Origin: Sphingobacteriales bacterium
Lineage (GTDB): Bacteria > Bacteroidota > Bacteroidia > Chitinophagales > UBA2359
Direction: 5' to 3'
NCBI GenBank assembly: GCA_016718845.1
Contig: JADKCK010000050.1
Location: 22,182-86,181, forward strand
Length of the DNA: 64,000 nucleotides
Position numbers and translations under genes: made by a program. Shown in pieces: positions 27,109-36,307 of the stretch; the stretch's first letter is position 1, and every line of letters begins with the position of its first letter. Below the pieces are notes generated by a model, which was not told where the DNA came from, did no database searches, and saw only the letters and a program-made list of their open reading frames with translations.

Positions 27109-28698
27109 ATGCACGACAGCAAATTACTTAAATTACTCGAAACTATTTTAACCGATGCCACAACGTTTGGATTAACGCGGCGGCAGCAGCAAAATCGCTT
27201 GCGCCGTTTTATTGCCTCGCCTTATTTTGTGTACGATAAAGATAAAAATGTGCTGCCTTTATTTGATTATTTGGTACAATATCTGCCTAAGTTTTCGCAC
27301 CCCAATTTAGCTCGCCAAAAGGTAGCCCAACATTTGTTTCCGGAGCGCGCTTTTGATGATAAAGTGTACCAAGACCTGCGCCGAACCATGGCTGATTTAA
27401 ATTATTTGCTAGATAAGTACATAGTATCCACTTCTATTGAGCAAGATAAACAAGAAAGCATACTTCCGTTACTTGATTTTTATACTCGTCACGATGTAGA
27501 TAGCCAAACAACACATGCTCAGTTAATACAAATGGCTCGACATGCCAACGAACAAAGCCCACAAAATGCAAACTTTTATTACAATGCATTTAAATTATCA
27601 TCGCAAGAAGGGGCGTTTATGTCGTTGCAACCTGCTAACGAAGAGCAAAATTTGCCACAAATACAGAAAACGACTTACAATCTTGACATTTTTTTTATTC
27701 TGTCTAAATTAGACCAATATTGTCATTATCTAACTTTCCAAAAAATACGCTCTGTTGATAATTCGCTACCGATAGATCCCAATATTTTACAATTTATTAG
27801 AGAGAGTAAGTACATGGAATTACCCATCGTAAAAATCTATTACAATGCTTTTATGCTTTTATATGACCCAAACGAAGCCAATTACTTTATGGAGCTAAAA
27901 CAGTTACTGCAAAAAGAAAGCCATTTATTGGACAAAATGGATTTGCATAATTTGCATACCCGATGCGAAAACTATTGTACCTTAAATATACTGTCGGGCA
28001 ACAACAACTACCGCCGCCAACTTTTTGAACTATACCAAGAACAACTAGAAAGCGGCATTATTTACATTGACGGTTGTTTGGATATTCGTAAATTTAAAAA
28101 CATTGTTACCTTAGGCGTTTGGCTGCGCGATTTTGATTTTACTGCCACCTTTATTGAGCAAAACAAAGACCGCATACTTAGCCAGTATCAACAAGAGGTA
28201 TACCATTATTGCTTGGCTTACCTATATTTTGGCACCCAAGACTACGACCGCGTAAACGAACACCTAAACCTTGCTCAACAACAAAAACGCTACTATAATA
28301 TTACCTACCGCACCGATAGCCACAAGTTGCAAATAAAAATGTATTACGAGTGTAACGAACAAAACTTGCTAAATGCCAAACTTAATACCTTTACTGCTTT
28401 TGTGCGCAACAATTTAGGTACAACGGGCAACTCGCAATTAGCCAACCAAAATTTTGTGAAAATTGTGCGCAAACTACTTAACATTATAGAGCTACCCAAA
28501 TTGTATGGCACAAAAAACACCAATCAACAAAAAACCGAGCAACTAATTACCGAAATACAACAACTATTACAACACGAAGCCTACATAGCCGAACGCCCTT
28601 GGATAGTGGATAAACTAAACGAGCTAAAACATAATTACCCGAACACCAACAATAAAGTTAACACAAAAAGCATTACTAAACCAAATCTTAATCACTAA
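27109..28698 (+). CDS. Hypothetical helical protein conserved in Bacteroidota
   Basis: 529 residues from ATG 27109; an upstream TTG adds 11 residues and is less likely. No signal peptide or membrane segment is evident. The sequence is alpha-helical throughout with many Tyr, Leu and Gln residues and tetratricopeptide-like spacing (LYFGTQDYDRVNEHLNLAQQ). The N-terminal part RLRRFIASPYFVYDKDKNVL resembles uncharacterised Bacteroidota proteins that begin with a 'FxxSPYFN' motif. I cannot assign a function. It runs convergent to the DMT transporters, with a shared hairpin terminator between. Confidence 0.75.
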   Translation: MHDSKLLKLLETILTDATTFGLTRRQQQNRLRRFIASPYFVYDKDKNVLPLFDYLVQYLPKFSHPNLARQKVAQHLFPERAFDDKVYQDLRRTMADLNYLLDKYIVSTSIEQDKQESILPLLDFYTRHDVDSQTTHAQLIQMARHANEQSPQNANFYYNAFKLSSQEGAFMSLQPANEEQNLPQIQKTTYNLDIFFILSKLDQYCHYLTFQKIRSVDNSLPIDPNILQFIRESKYMELPIVKIYYNAFMLLYDPNEANYFMELKQLLQKESHLLDKMDLHNLHTRCENYCTLNILSGNNNYRRQLFELYQEQLESGIIYIDGCLDIRKFKNIVTLGVWLRDFDFTATFIEQNKDRILSQYQQEVYHYCLAYLYFGTQDYDRVNEHLNLAQQQKRYYNITYRTDSHKLQIKMYYECNEQNLLNAKLNTFTAFVRNNLGTTGNSQLANQNFVKIVRKLLNIIELPKLYGTKNTNQQKTEQLITEIQQLLQHEAYIAERPWIVDKLNELKHNYPNTNNKVNTKSITKPNLNH

Positions 28699-28792
28699 AC
28701 TGTTTTTTAGTTGGGCAGATAATTTTTCGTTGGTTGTAAAACTAAATCTTAGTTGATGAACTAGCTTTTCGTTTAAAAGAGTATAAAAATAC

Positions 28793-28842
28793 AAAACGAG
28801 CAATTTTACCCTAAAAAATACGGTAAAATTGCTCGTTTTTCG
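28793..28842. terminator. Bidirectional terminator
   Basis: AAACGAGCAATTTTACC and GGTAAAATTGCTCGTTT form a 17-bp stem with a CTAAAAAATAC loop, flanked by A and T runs. It sits between the convergent genes ending at 28698 and 28863 and can serve both. Confidence 0.85.
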
Positions 28843-28862
28843 CTAAAAAATAGCTTTTAAGC

Positions 28863-29729
28863 TTATTTTTGTGCCAAATAAACACCTAATAAAATAACTG
28901 CCATGCTTACAAAATATTGCCAGCTAATGGTTTCGCCGTCTAAAAAGCCAAGCCCTACCGATACCAAAGGTATTAGGTAGGTAATAACACTTGCAAAAAT
29001 GGCATCGGTGCGTTGTGTAAGGCGATAAAAAAGCAAGTTGGCAATTACTGTATTTACCGCAGCCAGTATCACCAAATAACCCAAAGTTACATAGCCGCTT
29101 GGGTGGGTTACAACAGTTTGTACAAAATTGCCTGAAAACAAAATAATGCCCGAGGGTATTATCAACAAGCTAAACGAACCTAAATTAATGGCTGCTGGTG
29201 GTATATTTTGACAGTATTTTTTTACCGTATTGGCACTAATACTGTATAAAAGGGTAGCCAAGATAATCAACAAACCATATTGATAGTTGCCTGTATCGGT
29301 AATATTACCATTGTTAAGTACCAAAAAAACGGCTCCGCTTAAGCCAATCAATACACCCAATAATCGGTTTAATTTAAACGATACGCCAAAAGCCGTAATA
29401 CCCAACAACAAAGTAAACAAGGGTGTTGTGCTGTTTAGTATGCCCGATATAGAGCTGTTGAGGTGTTTTTGCGCCGCAGTAAATAAAAACGGAGGTATGC
29501 CGTTACCACACAAAGCTATCAGAACAATATACCGTAACTCGCGTAAAGATAATTTGGTATAGTACCTAAAAAATAACGGAATAGTGACAAGAGCCGCAAT
29601 AAACAAACGGGCTGCGGCTACTTGTGTGGGGCTAAATGCCACTAAACCGCGTTTCATTAAAATAAACGAACTGCCCCAAATTAGGGTAATAAGCACTACT
29701 AATAACCAGTTTTGTAGCTTTGATGACAT
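28863..29729 (-). CDS. DMT/EamA family transporter, paralogue 1
   Basis: 288 residues from ATG 29729, ten predicted membrane helices in two EamA halves: WLLVVLITLIWGSSFILMKR at the start, LLLGITAFGVSFKLNRLLGV in the first half, and IFASVITYLIPLVSVGLGFL with DGETISWQYFVSMAVILLGV at the end. Such proteins export or import small metabolites; the substrate cannot be predicted. It lies about 90 bases downstream of a second, clearly homologous gene with identical orientation (29819-30685), an old tandem duplication. Confidence 0.9.
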   Translation of the reverse strand: MSSKLQNWLLVVLITLIWGSSFILMKRGLVAFSPTQVAAARLFIAALVTIPLFFRYYTKLSLRELRYIVLIALCGNGIPPFLFTAAQKHLNSSISGILNSTTPLFTLLLGITAFGVSFKLNRLLGVLIGLSGAVFLVLNNGNITDTGNYQYGLLIILATLLYSISANTVKKYCQNIPPAAINLGSFSLLIIPSGIILFSGNFVQTVVTHPSGYVTLGYLVILAAVNTVIANLLFYRLTQRTDAIFASVITYLIPLVSVGLGFLDGETISWQYFVSMAVILLGVYLAQK

Positions 29730-29818
29730 CTTTTTTTATGATGATGATGAATGATAAAGGCTTAGTTTATGGCAATATAAAACACTAAACGCCCACAATT
29801 TTTGTAGCAAAAAACAAG

Positions 29819-30685
29819 TTATTTAACCAAATAAACACCTGCTAAAATAATAAGTGTGCCGATAAGGTGATAAGGGGTAATAATTTCGCCGTCCATAAAA
29901 CCCCAAAATAGGGCTACTATGGGCAATAAATAGGTAACGGTTGAGGAGAAAAGCGGGTCGGTTTGTTGGGTAAGGCGATAATACAAAATGCTGCTAAACG
30001 CCGTACCTGTTATTGCCATTAGCGATACATAGCCTACCGCCTGTTGTGCAGCAGCACTGTTTGATACTTGTTGCACAAAATTGGTGCTTAACAAATAAAT
30101 AATGGCAAAGGGTGCTACCAAACACAAAGCCACCGTATTGATAATTACCGCCGATACACTGTGCAAGTGTGTTTTTATGGTGTTCGAGCTAATGGCATAG
30201 CCCACAGTTGCCAATACTACTAACAAAGCATAGGGGTATTGGTTGTCGTGGGTTTGGTAATTTTTTTGCATCATCAAAAAAACAGCTCCGCACAAACCCA
30301 ACATAACACCTATTAGTCGGCGTTTGGTAAAGTGTGCATTAAACACCAAAGCCCCTAATACTAGTGTTGATAGGGGCGTAAGGCTGTTCAAAATACCTGT
30401 TACACTGCTGCTAATGTGCATTTGGGCAGTAGTTAATAACAAAGTGCTTATGGTATGCCCCGACAAGGCTATCACCAAAAAATACTTTAGTTTAGTGCGC
30501 TCAATGTTGTTTCGATGATAAATCAAGAACGGAAATAAACATATGCCCGCCAACGCAACGCGCAAAGCCGTTACTTGATAGGGCGAAAAAACGGCTAAAC
30601 CCATCTTTATGAGTATAAAAGTGCTACCCCAAAATAAGGCTATGATAAGTAATAATACCCAGTTTAATAACGAGTGGTGATTCAT
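29819..30685 (-). CDS. DMT/EamA family transporter, paralogue 2
   Basis: 288 residues from ATG 30685. A longer frame to 30766 adds 27 residues translated from an intergenic 'tgtaaattataaattg' repeat and is rejected. Ten membrane helices; the layout parallels paralogue 1 nearly residue for residue (WVLLLIIALFWGSTFILIKM, LGALVFNAHFTKRRLIGVML, LFSSTVTYLLPIVALFWGFM, DGEIITPYHLIGTLIILAGV). It was probably produced by duplication and has since diverged strongly. Substrate unknown. Confidence 0.9.
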   Translation of the reverse strand: MNHHSLLNWVLLLIIALFWGSTFILIKMGLAVFSPYQVTALRVALAGICLFPFLIYHRNNIERTKLKYFLVIALSGHTISTLLLTTAQMHISSSVTGILNSLTPLSTLVLGALVFNAHFTKRRLIGVMLGLCGAVFLMMQKNYQTHDNQYPYALLVVLATVGYAISSNTIKTHLHSVSAVIINTVALCLVAPFAIIYLLSTNFVQQVSNSAAAQQAVGYVSLMAITGTAFSSILYYRLTQQTDPLFSSTVTYLLPIVALFWGFMDGEIITPYHLIGTLIILAGVYLVK

Positions 30686-30906
30686 TTGTAAGTTGTAAAT
30701 TATAAATTGTAAATTGTGCGTTTTTGTTGTTAAACCCCCAGTTCTAAATGGTTTATTTTTGACCAAATCACCACCACCACACCATGCCGTTTTCGTTTTT
30801 ATAGACCAATAATCCTCCCTAAGTGGGCTGCAAACATGCTTTTTTACCCCCCTTACAGGTTACCCCTTACCATTTACCATTTATAGATTACCCCTTACCA
30901 TTAATG

Positions 30907-32574
30907 TTATTGTTGCGTATGTATAAGTTGTTGGCGATAAGCTTTAAAGATGTTAGACTTAGTGATAAAGCCTTTGTATTGTTTGCCTTCGACAACGGGT
31001 AGATTCCAAGCATCGGCATCGTCAAATTTTTTCATAACGGCTTGCATGGTATCGGTAATTTGGATAATAGCTGGGGGCTGTTGAATAAGTCCTTTATCGG
31101 CAATACTTTGGCTTAAATCGGTTTTGAACATAATAGGCAAAATGTTTTCGAGCAGCACAAAACCTATAAATTGCTGTTTGTCATCTACAACCGGAAAAAT
31201 GTTGCGTTTTGATTTCGTTACAGCATCTAACAAAACCGAAAAAGGTGCATCGGGCGATACAGTTTCGAAATTAGTTTCGAGTAGTTTTTCTATTTTAAGG
31301 TAGTTTAGTACGTTTTCGTCTTTGTTGCGGGTTAGCAATAAACCTTGTTCGGCTAGGCGCTTTGTGTCCATCGAGTAAGGTTCAAATTGGCGGCAAATGG
31401 CATACACTAATGCCGATACTAACATAATAGGTATCATTAGTTCGTAGCCATGTGTAAGCTCAAGTATTAAAAAAATGGCAGATAAGGGGGCGTAAAACAC
31501 ACCGCTTAACATACCTGCCATGCCCACCATTATAAAATTACTTTCGGACACTTGTTGGCTAGTAAACATGTTGATAGACCGCGAGAGTAAAAAACCTACG
31601 TATCCACCTACAAACAACGAGGGTGCAAAGTTGCCACCATTACCCCCCGACGAAAGTGTAACAGCCGTAGCAAATACTTTTATAAGGGCTATGGCAGCAA
31701 TAAAAACCAGTATTTGGTAGGGTTGTGTAATATAATCGGCTAATAGGCTGTTGTGTAGTAGGGCTTCGGGGTTGCTTTCGGCTAATAGGGTAATGCTGCT
31801 ATAACCCTCGCCAAACAAAGACGGAAACAATATCATCAACAAAAACAATATGCCGCCGCCAATAATGCCGCGTAAATAGGCATTTTGAGGTAATTGTTTA
31901 AAAAAATGCTCGACACGGCGAGTAGAACGTGCATAATAAATAGCTACAAAAGCAACAATGTTGGCTAACAAAAAGTAATAGGGCAGGTTGTAGTAATCAA
32001 AGGGTTGTTTAAGTACAAACGAGAACAAAATGTTTTCGTCCAAAATTATTTTAGAACACAATGCCCCACACACCGCCGACACCATTAAGGGCACATAAGC
32101 GGTGGTAGATGCTCCGGTTAGTAAAACCTCGAGGGCAAACACCACACCTGTAATAGGCGCATTAAAAGCAGCACCTATACCTGCCGCAGCACCACAGGCA
32201 AGCAGTAGGCTGCGGTCGCGGTAGTTTAAGCCCACTATTTGGGCTAAATTTGAGCCTAATGCAGAGCCTGTAACCACAATAGGAGCCTCTAAACCCGCCG
32301 AACCACCAAATCCAACCGTTAAACCACTAGTTATAATATGGGCATAGGTATTTTGAGGCTTTATGCAACTCGATTTTTGTGCTATGGCATACAACACACT
32401 GGCTGTACCTTTGTTTATTTGCCCATTAAGCACATAGCGTACAAAAATAATGGTTAGCAATATGCCTATCGTCGGAAACACTGCCCACCAATAATGTCCT
32501 ATTATTTGGTTTTCATCGCCTAATATTAAGTTTCGGATATGGTGTACCATTATTTTAAGCAAAACTGCCATCAA
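30907..32574 (-). CDS. ClC-type chloride channel/antiporter with CBS pair (5' end frameshifted)
   Basis: 555 residues. ClC motifs: GFGGSAGLEAPIVVTGSALG (selectivity loop), CGAAAGIGAAFNAPITGVVF and SSGGNGGNFAPSLFVGGYVG. Two CBS domains occupy about 430-550 (FPVVDDKQQFIGFVLLENIL, WNLPVVEGKQYKGFITKSN). These proteins move chloride, sometimes against protons. The reading frame continues upstream of 32574 with a native-looking helix (QIKLNQHQFLITLSIIVGIC) but has no ATG. Adding one base to the five-A run at 32650-32654 joins it to ATG 32690 (MIYQFLEKKFSQFF). The true gene is therefore very probably 30907-32690, about 594 residues. Confidence 0.92.
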   Translation of the reverse strand: MMAVLLKIMVHHIRNLILGDENQIIGHYWWAVFPTIGILLTIIFVRYVLNGQINKGTASVLYAIAQKSSCIKPQNTYAHIITSGLTVGFGGSAGLEAPIVVTGSALGSNLAQIVGLNYRDRSLLLACGAAAGIGAAFNAPITGVVFALEVLLTGASTTAYVPLMVSAVCGALCSKIILDENILFSFVLKQPFDYYNLPYYFLLANIVAFVAIYYARSTRRVEHFFKQLPQNAYLRGIIGGGILFLLMILFPSLFGEGYSSITLLAESNPEALLHNSLLADYITQPYQILVFIAAIALIKVFATAVTLSSGGNGGNFAPSLFVGGYVGFLLSRSINMFTSQQVSESNFIMVGMAGMLSGVFYAPLSAIFLILELTHGYELMIPIMLVSALVYAICRQFEPYSMDTKRLAEQGLLLTRNKDENVLNYLKIEKLLETNFETVSPDAPFSVLLDAVTKSKRNIFPVVDDKQQFIGFVLLENILPIMFKTDLSQSIADKGLIQQPPAIIQITDTMQAVMKKFDDADAWNLPVVEGKQYKGFITKSNIFKAYRQQLIHTQQ

Positions 32575-32699
32575 ACCTGCACATATGCCTACAATGATAG
32601 ATAAGGTTATTAAAAACTGATGTTGATTTAGTTTTATTTGTAGCCATGCAAAAATTGGCTAAATTTTTTTTCTAAAAATTGATAGATCATGATTTAAAA

Positions 32700-32945
32700 A
32701 TAATAAGTGAAGTGGTGAAAAGAGTGAAGTGGTGATGTGGCGAATTGTGATGTGGCGAAGTGGTGAAATTGTGATGTGGCGAAGTAGTAATACTGGTAGC
32801 AGCGATACTTGTATCGCCTAGGCAATATTTGTATGGCATTGCAGCGCAAGTATTAATCTCAATGTGGTGATGTTTAGATGTGGCGATGTGGGAATGTTGT
32901 GATGTAGCGATGTTGTGATGTGGTGATGTTTAGATGTGGTGATTA
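32700..32945. repeat. 8-bp repeats related to GATGTGGC
   Basis: Degenerate octamers (GTGATGTG GCGAATTG, GTGGCGAA, GATGTTTA) fill most of the gap between the ClC gene and the HD-domain gene. They belong to the same family as those at 10640 and 16018 but are more diverged. Confidence 0.75.
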
Positions 32946-32978
32946 GCATGAAGCGGACAGCCAACAGCTAGTAGCCGT

Positions 32979-35129
32979 TTAATTAACCTTATCCATTTCG
33001 GGGTAGCTAATGCGCACGTGGTACAAGCTGCGCAATTGTTTTTTGAACACTTTGCGCACCACTGTAATGTCTTTAAAACTAAGTGGGCAGTTGGCAAATT
33101 GGTTAAATCGTATTTTGGAGTCTATGATGCTGTCTACCAATCGGTTTATGTCTTCATCGTTGGGGTTTTTTAGGCTACGACAAGCTGCCTCTATCGAATC
33201 TGCCATCATCACAACGGCTGTTTCTTTTGAGTAGGGTAGAGGTCCTGGGTATCGGAACAGTTTTTCGTCGGCATCGGCATTAGGGTTTTCTTTTATGTAG
33301 TGATAATAAAAGTACTCCATACGCGATGTGCCATGGTGCGTGCGTATAAAATCGGCGATGATGGTGGGCAATCCGTTTTGGCGGGCAAGGTCTATACCAT
33401 CAATTACATGTGCTTTAATAATTTGGGCACTTTGTATGTAGGGTAGGTCGTCGTGGGGGTTAGTTTCGGTTTTTTGGTTTTCGATAAAGTAGCCGGGTCT
33501 AAGGGTTTTGCCAATATCGTGGTATAGTGCGCCTACTTTGGTAAGCAGGGCATTGGCACCAATGGCAGTTGAGGCGGCTTCGGCAAGGGTTGCCACTTGC
33601 AACGAGTGCCAAAACGTGCCGGGTGCTTTGTGCGATAACTCTTGCAACAAAGGATTGTTGAGGTAGCTAAGTTCGGCAAGGGTAATATCGGACACAAAAC
33701 CAAAAAGCCGCTCAAAAATACTGATAAGTGGATAGGTAAGTAAGGTTAAAAAGCAATTAATTACCAACCAACCCACATTAATTAAGGCTATACCTTTTAA
33801 GCTGCCCTCTTGTATTAGTATAATGCTTACATAACTAAGCTCGTAAATCAAAAAAATGATGGCGGTATCAATAAAAAACTGCGACCAATAGTAAGTTCTT
33901 TCGTTTAACGTAATGGCTGTTAAACCTACAAGGGCTTGCATTGTGGTAAACTCGTAGCTCATTGGCACTACAAAACTAGCCAATAAAACAGTGGTGACAT
34001 GTACATATTGCGCCACCGATGTGCCAAAAAAGTTGCGCATAATAATAGGTACTACACAATAGGGTAGCACATATAGGCTAAGGGTGGCATTGCTAGATTG
34101 TTGCAACTCGGAGGTAAAACGGGCTATAAGCAAAAAAATGGCAATGTTGCTCAATATAAAACTAAGGCTAAATAGATTGTCAAAAATAGCTCGATGAAAA
34201 GTTTGGATAAACAGCATGAGTGCGCTAATTATCAACAAAGTAAGCAACATATAGCCTATATTTACCCCATAGTGGTTGAGCATATCTGTTGAACGACCCG
34301 AAAAAACAGCCGTTTCGTAGGCTTGTTTTAACGACAATAGTTTTTGATAATGCAAAGGTTGCACAATTACACCTTGCCGTATAATTTCCTCGTTTTGTTG
34401 TACTACACCCTCGGTCTCAAACACATTGCCTATTTGTGTACTTAGGGCTTTATCGGTTAATGCCTTGTTGCATTGTATGTTGTAGCGTAGTTGTTCGCAC
34501 ACCATTTTTTTAAACACATTGGGCAAAGCTACATTGCGGTTGCTGATATATTGGCATGCATCGGGTATCGAGGTAAAAAAATCGTCGGTATTACGTGGCG
34601 TAGCTTTGTTGCCCTCCATTAGGTTTATTTGCGATAATAGTCCGCTTGTTTCATCGGTTAGTGCATTCTGTTTGCACGCCGAGGGGTCAATGATACCAAT
34701 AGCATACACCGACTCTAACAAAACAATAGCGTTGTTGGCAAACTTTATCGAGTCGTTTTTATTAAATTTAGTGCCGCTTATCGAGTCGTTTTTTAGTACC
34801 TTAAACTGGCTTTGATAATTGGCAACCAAACGCCTACGGGCATCTAAGGCTACCGTAGTATCGGTTTGATAATAGGGTATAAAACCACCAATAATGCGCT
34901 GTTTCTCTACAGCCAAACTGTCGGCTTGTTTGGCTATAGTAAACTTAAAGGGCGCGTACAAATCTTTATACAACCAAGGTTTGCCTAATTCAAAGTCGTA
35001 GCCAAATTGTTTGCGCGGAAAAATAAAGAAAATGATTATCACCGCCATCGCTACAATAAAGTGGCGGGCAAGTGCATGATGATTATGAACGATAAACGCA
35101 ACTATATTGCGCAATTTAATTGATTTCAT
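32979..35129 (-). CDS. 7TM receptor with intracellular HD domain (PgpH-like phosphodiesterase)
   Basis: 716 residues from ATG 35129; an upstream TTG adds three. One N-terminal helix (about 25-40) is followed by an extracytoplasmic 7TMR-HDED region (about 45-275), about seven membrane helices (about 285-480), then an HD hydrolase domain (about 500-710). Metal-binding residues are GTFWHSLQVA, YHDIGK, AHVIDG and THHGTSRMEYFY, with D in VVMMADSIEAACR. The same architecture in Listeria PgpH degrades c-di-AMP, so this may be the cell's c-di-AMP phosphodiesterase. That substrate is inferred from family only. Confidence 0.92.
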   Translation of the reverse strand: MKSIKLRNIVAFIVHNHHALARHFIVAMAVIIIFFIFPRKQFGYDFELGKPWLYKDLYAPFKFTIAKQADSLAVEKQRIIGGFIPYYQTDTTVALDARRRLVANYQSQFKVLKNDSISGTKFNKNDSIKFANNAIVLLESVYAIGIIDPSACKQNALTDETSGLLSQINLMEGNKATPRNTDDFFTSIPDACQYISNRNVALPNVFKKMVCEQLRYNIQCNKALTDKALSTQIGNVFETEGVVQQNEEIIRQGVIVQPLHYQKLLSLKQAYETAVFSGRSTDMLNHYGVNIGYMLLTLLIISALMLFIQTFHRAIFDNLFSLSFILSNIAIFLLIARFTSELQQSSNATLSLYVLPYCVVPIIMRNFFGTSVAQYVHVTTVLLASFVVPMSYEFTTMQALVGLTAITLNERTYYWSQFFIDTAIIFLIYELSYVSIILIQEGSLKGIALINVGWLVINCFLTLLTYPLISIFERLFGFVSDITLAELSYLNNPLLQELSHKAPGTFWHSLQVATLAEAASTAIGANALLTKVGALYHDIGKTLRPGYFIENQKTETNPHDDLPYIQSAQIIKAHVIDGIDLARQNGLPTIIADFIRTHHGTSRMEYFYYHYIKENPNADADEKLFRYPGPLPYSKETAVVMMADSIEAACRSLKNPNDEDINRLVDSIIDSKIRFNQFANCPLSFKDITVVRKVFKKQLRSLYHVRISYPEMDKVN

Positions 35130-35243
35130 AGACAACAATTAGGGGTATTGAGCTTGTTTAAACACGCCTCACAAATGTAGGGCTTTTTTCAAAAATAATG
35201 GCTTATTATCGCCAATAAATCTACTAATGTTGTAAAGATTGTG

Positions 35244-35251
35244 TATCTTTG
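35244..35251 (+). promoter_or_regulatory. -7 box TATCTTTG upstream of the Uma2 gene
   Basis: TATCTTTG at 35244-35251, 35 bases before the ATG at 35286, matches TAnnTTTG. A TTG at the right distance upstream is not clear. Confidence 0.5.
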
Positions 35252-35285
35252 CCCTATTGTTAACACTAAATAAACTACTTCTGTT

Positions 35286-35852
35286 ATGCCTAACACCTTA
35301 ATAGACATAAACCAAGCCATTTTTACCCCCGAAGAATATATCGCTTTTGAAGAACAAAGCGACATAAAACACGAATTTGATAACGGAAAACTACGACCTA
35401 TACCCGGAACAACAGACCAATACAACAATATCGCCTTAAATTGCGCCTTTATTTTACGCCAAAACCTTAAAGGTAAGGGCTGTAGTACATTTATGGAAAG
35501 TGTAAAATTACAAGTAAATCCTACCCGTTATACTTATCCCGATGTTTTTGTTTGTTGCGACGAACGCGACACAAACGACCATTACATTAAACGCTATCCC
35601 GTGTTGATTATAGAAGTATTATCGCCCACTACTCGCTTTTACGACCTAACCGACAAATTTATTCAGTACCGAAATATAGATACTCTACAATATTATATAG
35701 CTATAGACACCGAAAAAGTGTTTGCCCAATGTTTTTTAAGAAAAGAAAATAACGACTGGGAAGTAGGTATTTATACAGATTTGAACGAAACCATCGAACT
35801 GCCCAATTTAAACATGTCAATATTGCTTACAGATGCCTACCAAACCAACTAA
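35286..35852 (+). CDS. Uma2 family (DUF820) putative endonuclease
   Basis: 188 residues from ATG 35286. The family pattern is clear: FTPEEYIAFEEQSDIKHEF, then the PD-(D/E)XK-like core TYPDVFVCCDERD...VLIIEVLSPTTRFYDLTDKF (acidic residues and E-V-L-S in place of ExK), then YRNIDTLQYYIAIDTEK. Uma2 proteins are abundant in cyanobacteria and Bacteroidota, and their biological role is not established. It stands alone, divergent from the HD-domain gene. Confidence 0.88.
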   Translation: MPNTLIDINQAIFTPEEYIAFEEQSDIKHEFDNGKLRPIPGTTDQYNNIALNCAFILRQNLKGKGCSTFMESVKLQVNPTRYTYPDVFVCCDERDTNDHYIKRYPVLIIEVLSPTTRFYDLTDKFIQYRNIDTLQYYIAIDTEKVFAQCFLRKENNDWEVGIYTDLNETIELPNLNMSILLTDAYQTN

Positions 35853-36307
35853 TACCTTTAAGTTGATAGATAACAAAAAGGCACTGTATTTTAACCATTC
35901 AGGGATGATACGATAACAAACTTACCCACAAAAATCTGTCGTAGTACCAACAAAAAAGTGGCACTGCGACATTTTTTGTAGCTACTTCCGCAAAAGTTCG
36001 TTATTTTGATGCCTATTTGTAGATAAAATGGCTTTTGGGGTGGTAGTACTAAATAACCGATACAACCGCAAATTGTTAAAAAGCTATTCACACAATGTGG
36101 TGGCACTTGTTTTTTAGTATGTAAGTTGCAAACTAAAAGATAACAGATTTGGTAGAAAATCTCTGTGTTCTCCGTGTCTCCGTTGTAAATTAAAAAACAA
36201 GCTGCTGTAAATTGAGCAACCATTTACTACGTTGCAATGTCTATATCAAACTAAATTGGCACTAATTTTGACTTCATCACCACATACATCACTACTAAAA
36301 CTACCTT
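35853..36307. other. Intergenic region with one copy of the 'cacggagaacaca' phrase
   Basis: 455 bases without a credible gene. At 36162-36186 lies TCTCTGTGTTCTCCGTGTC, a half-copy of the hairpin repeats at 9010-9335. TAATTTTG at 36263-36270 is a plausible -7 box for the gene at 36308. Confidence 0.5.
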
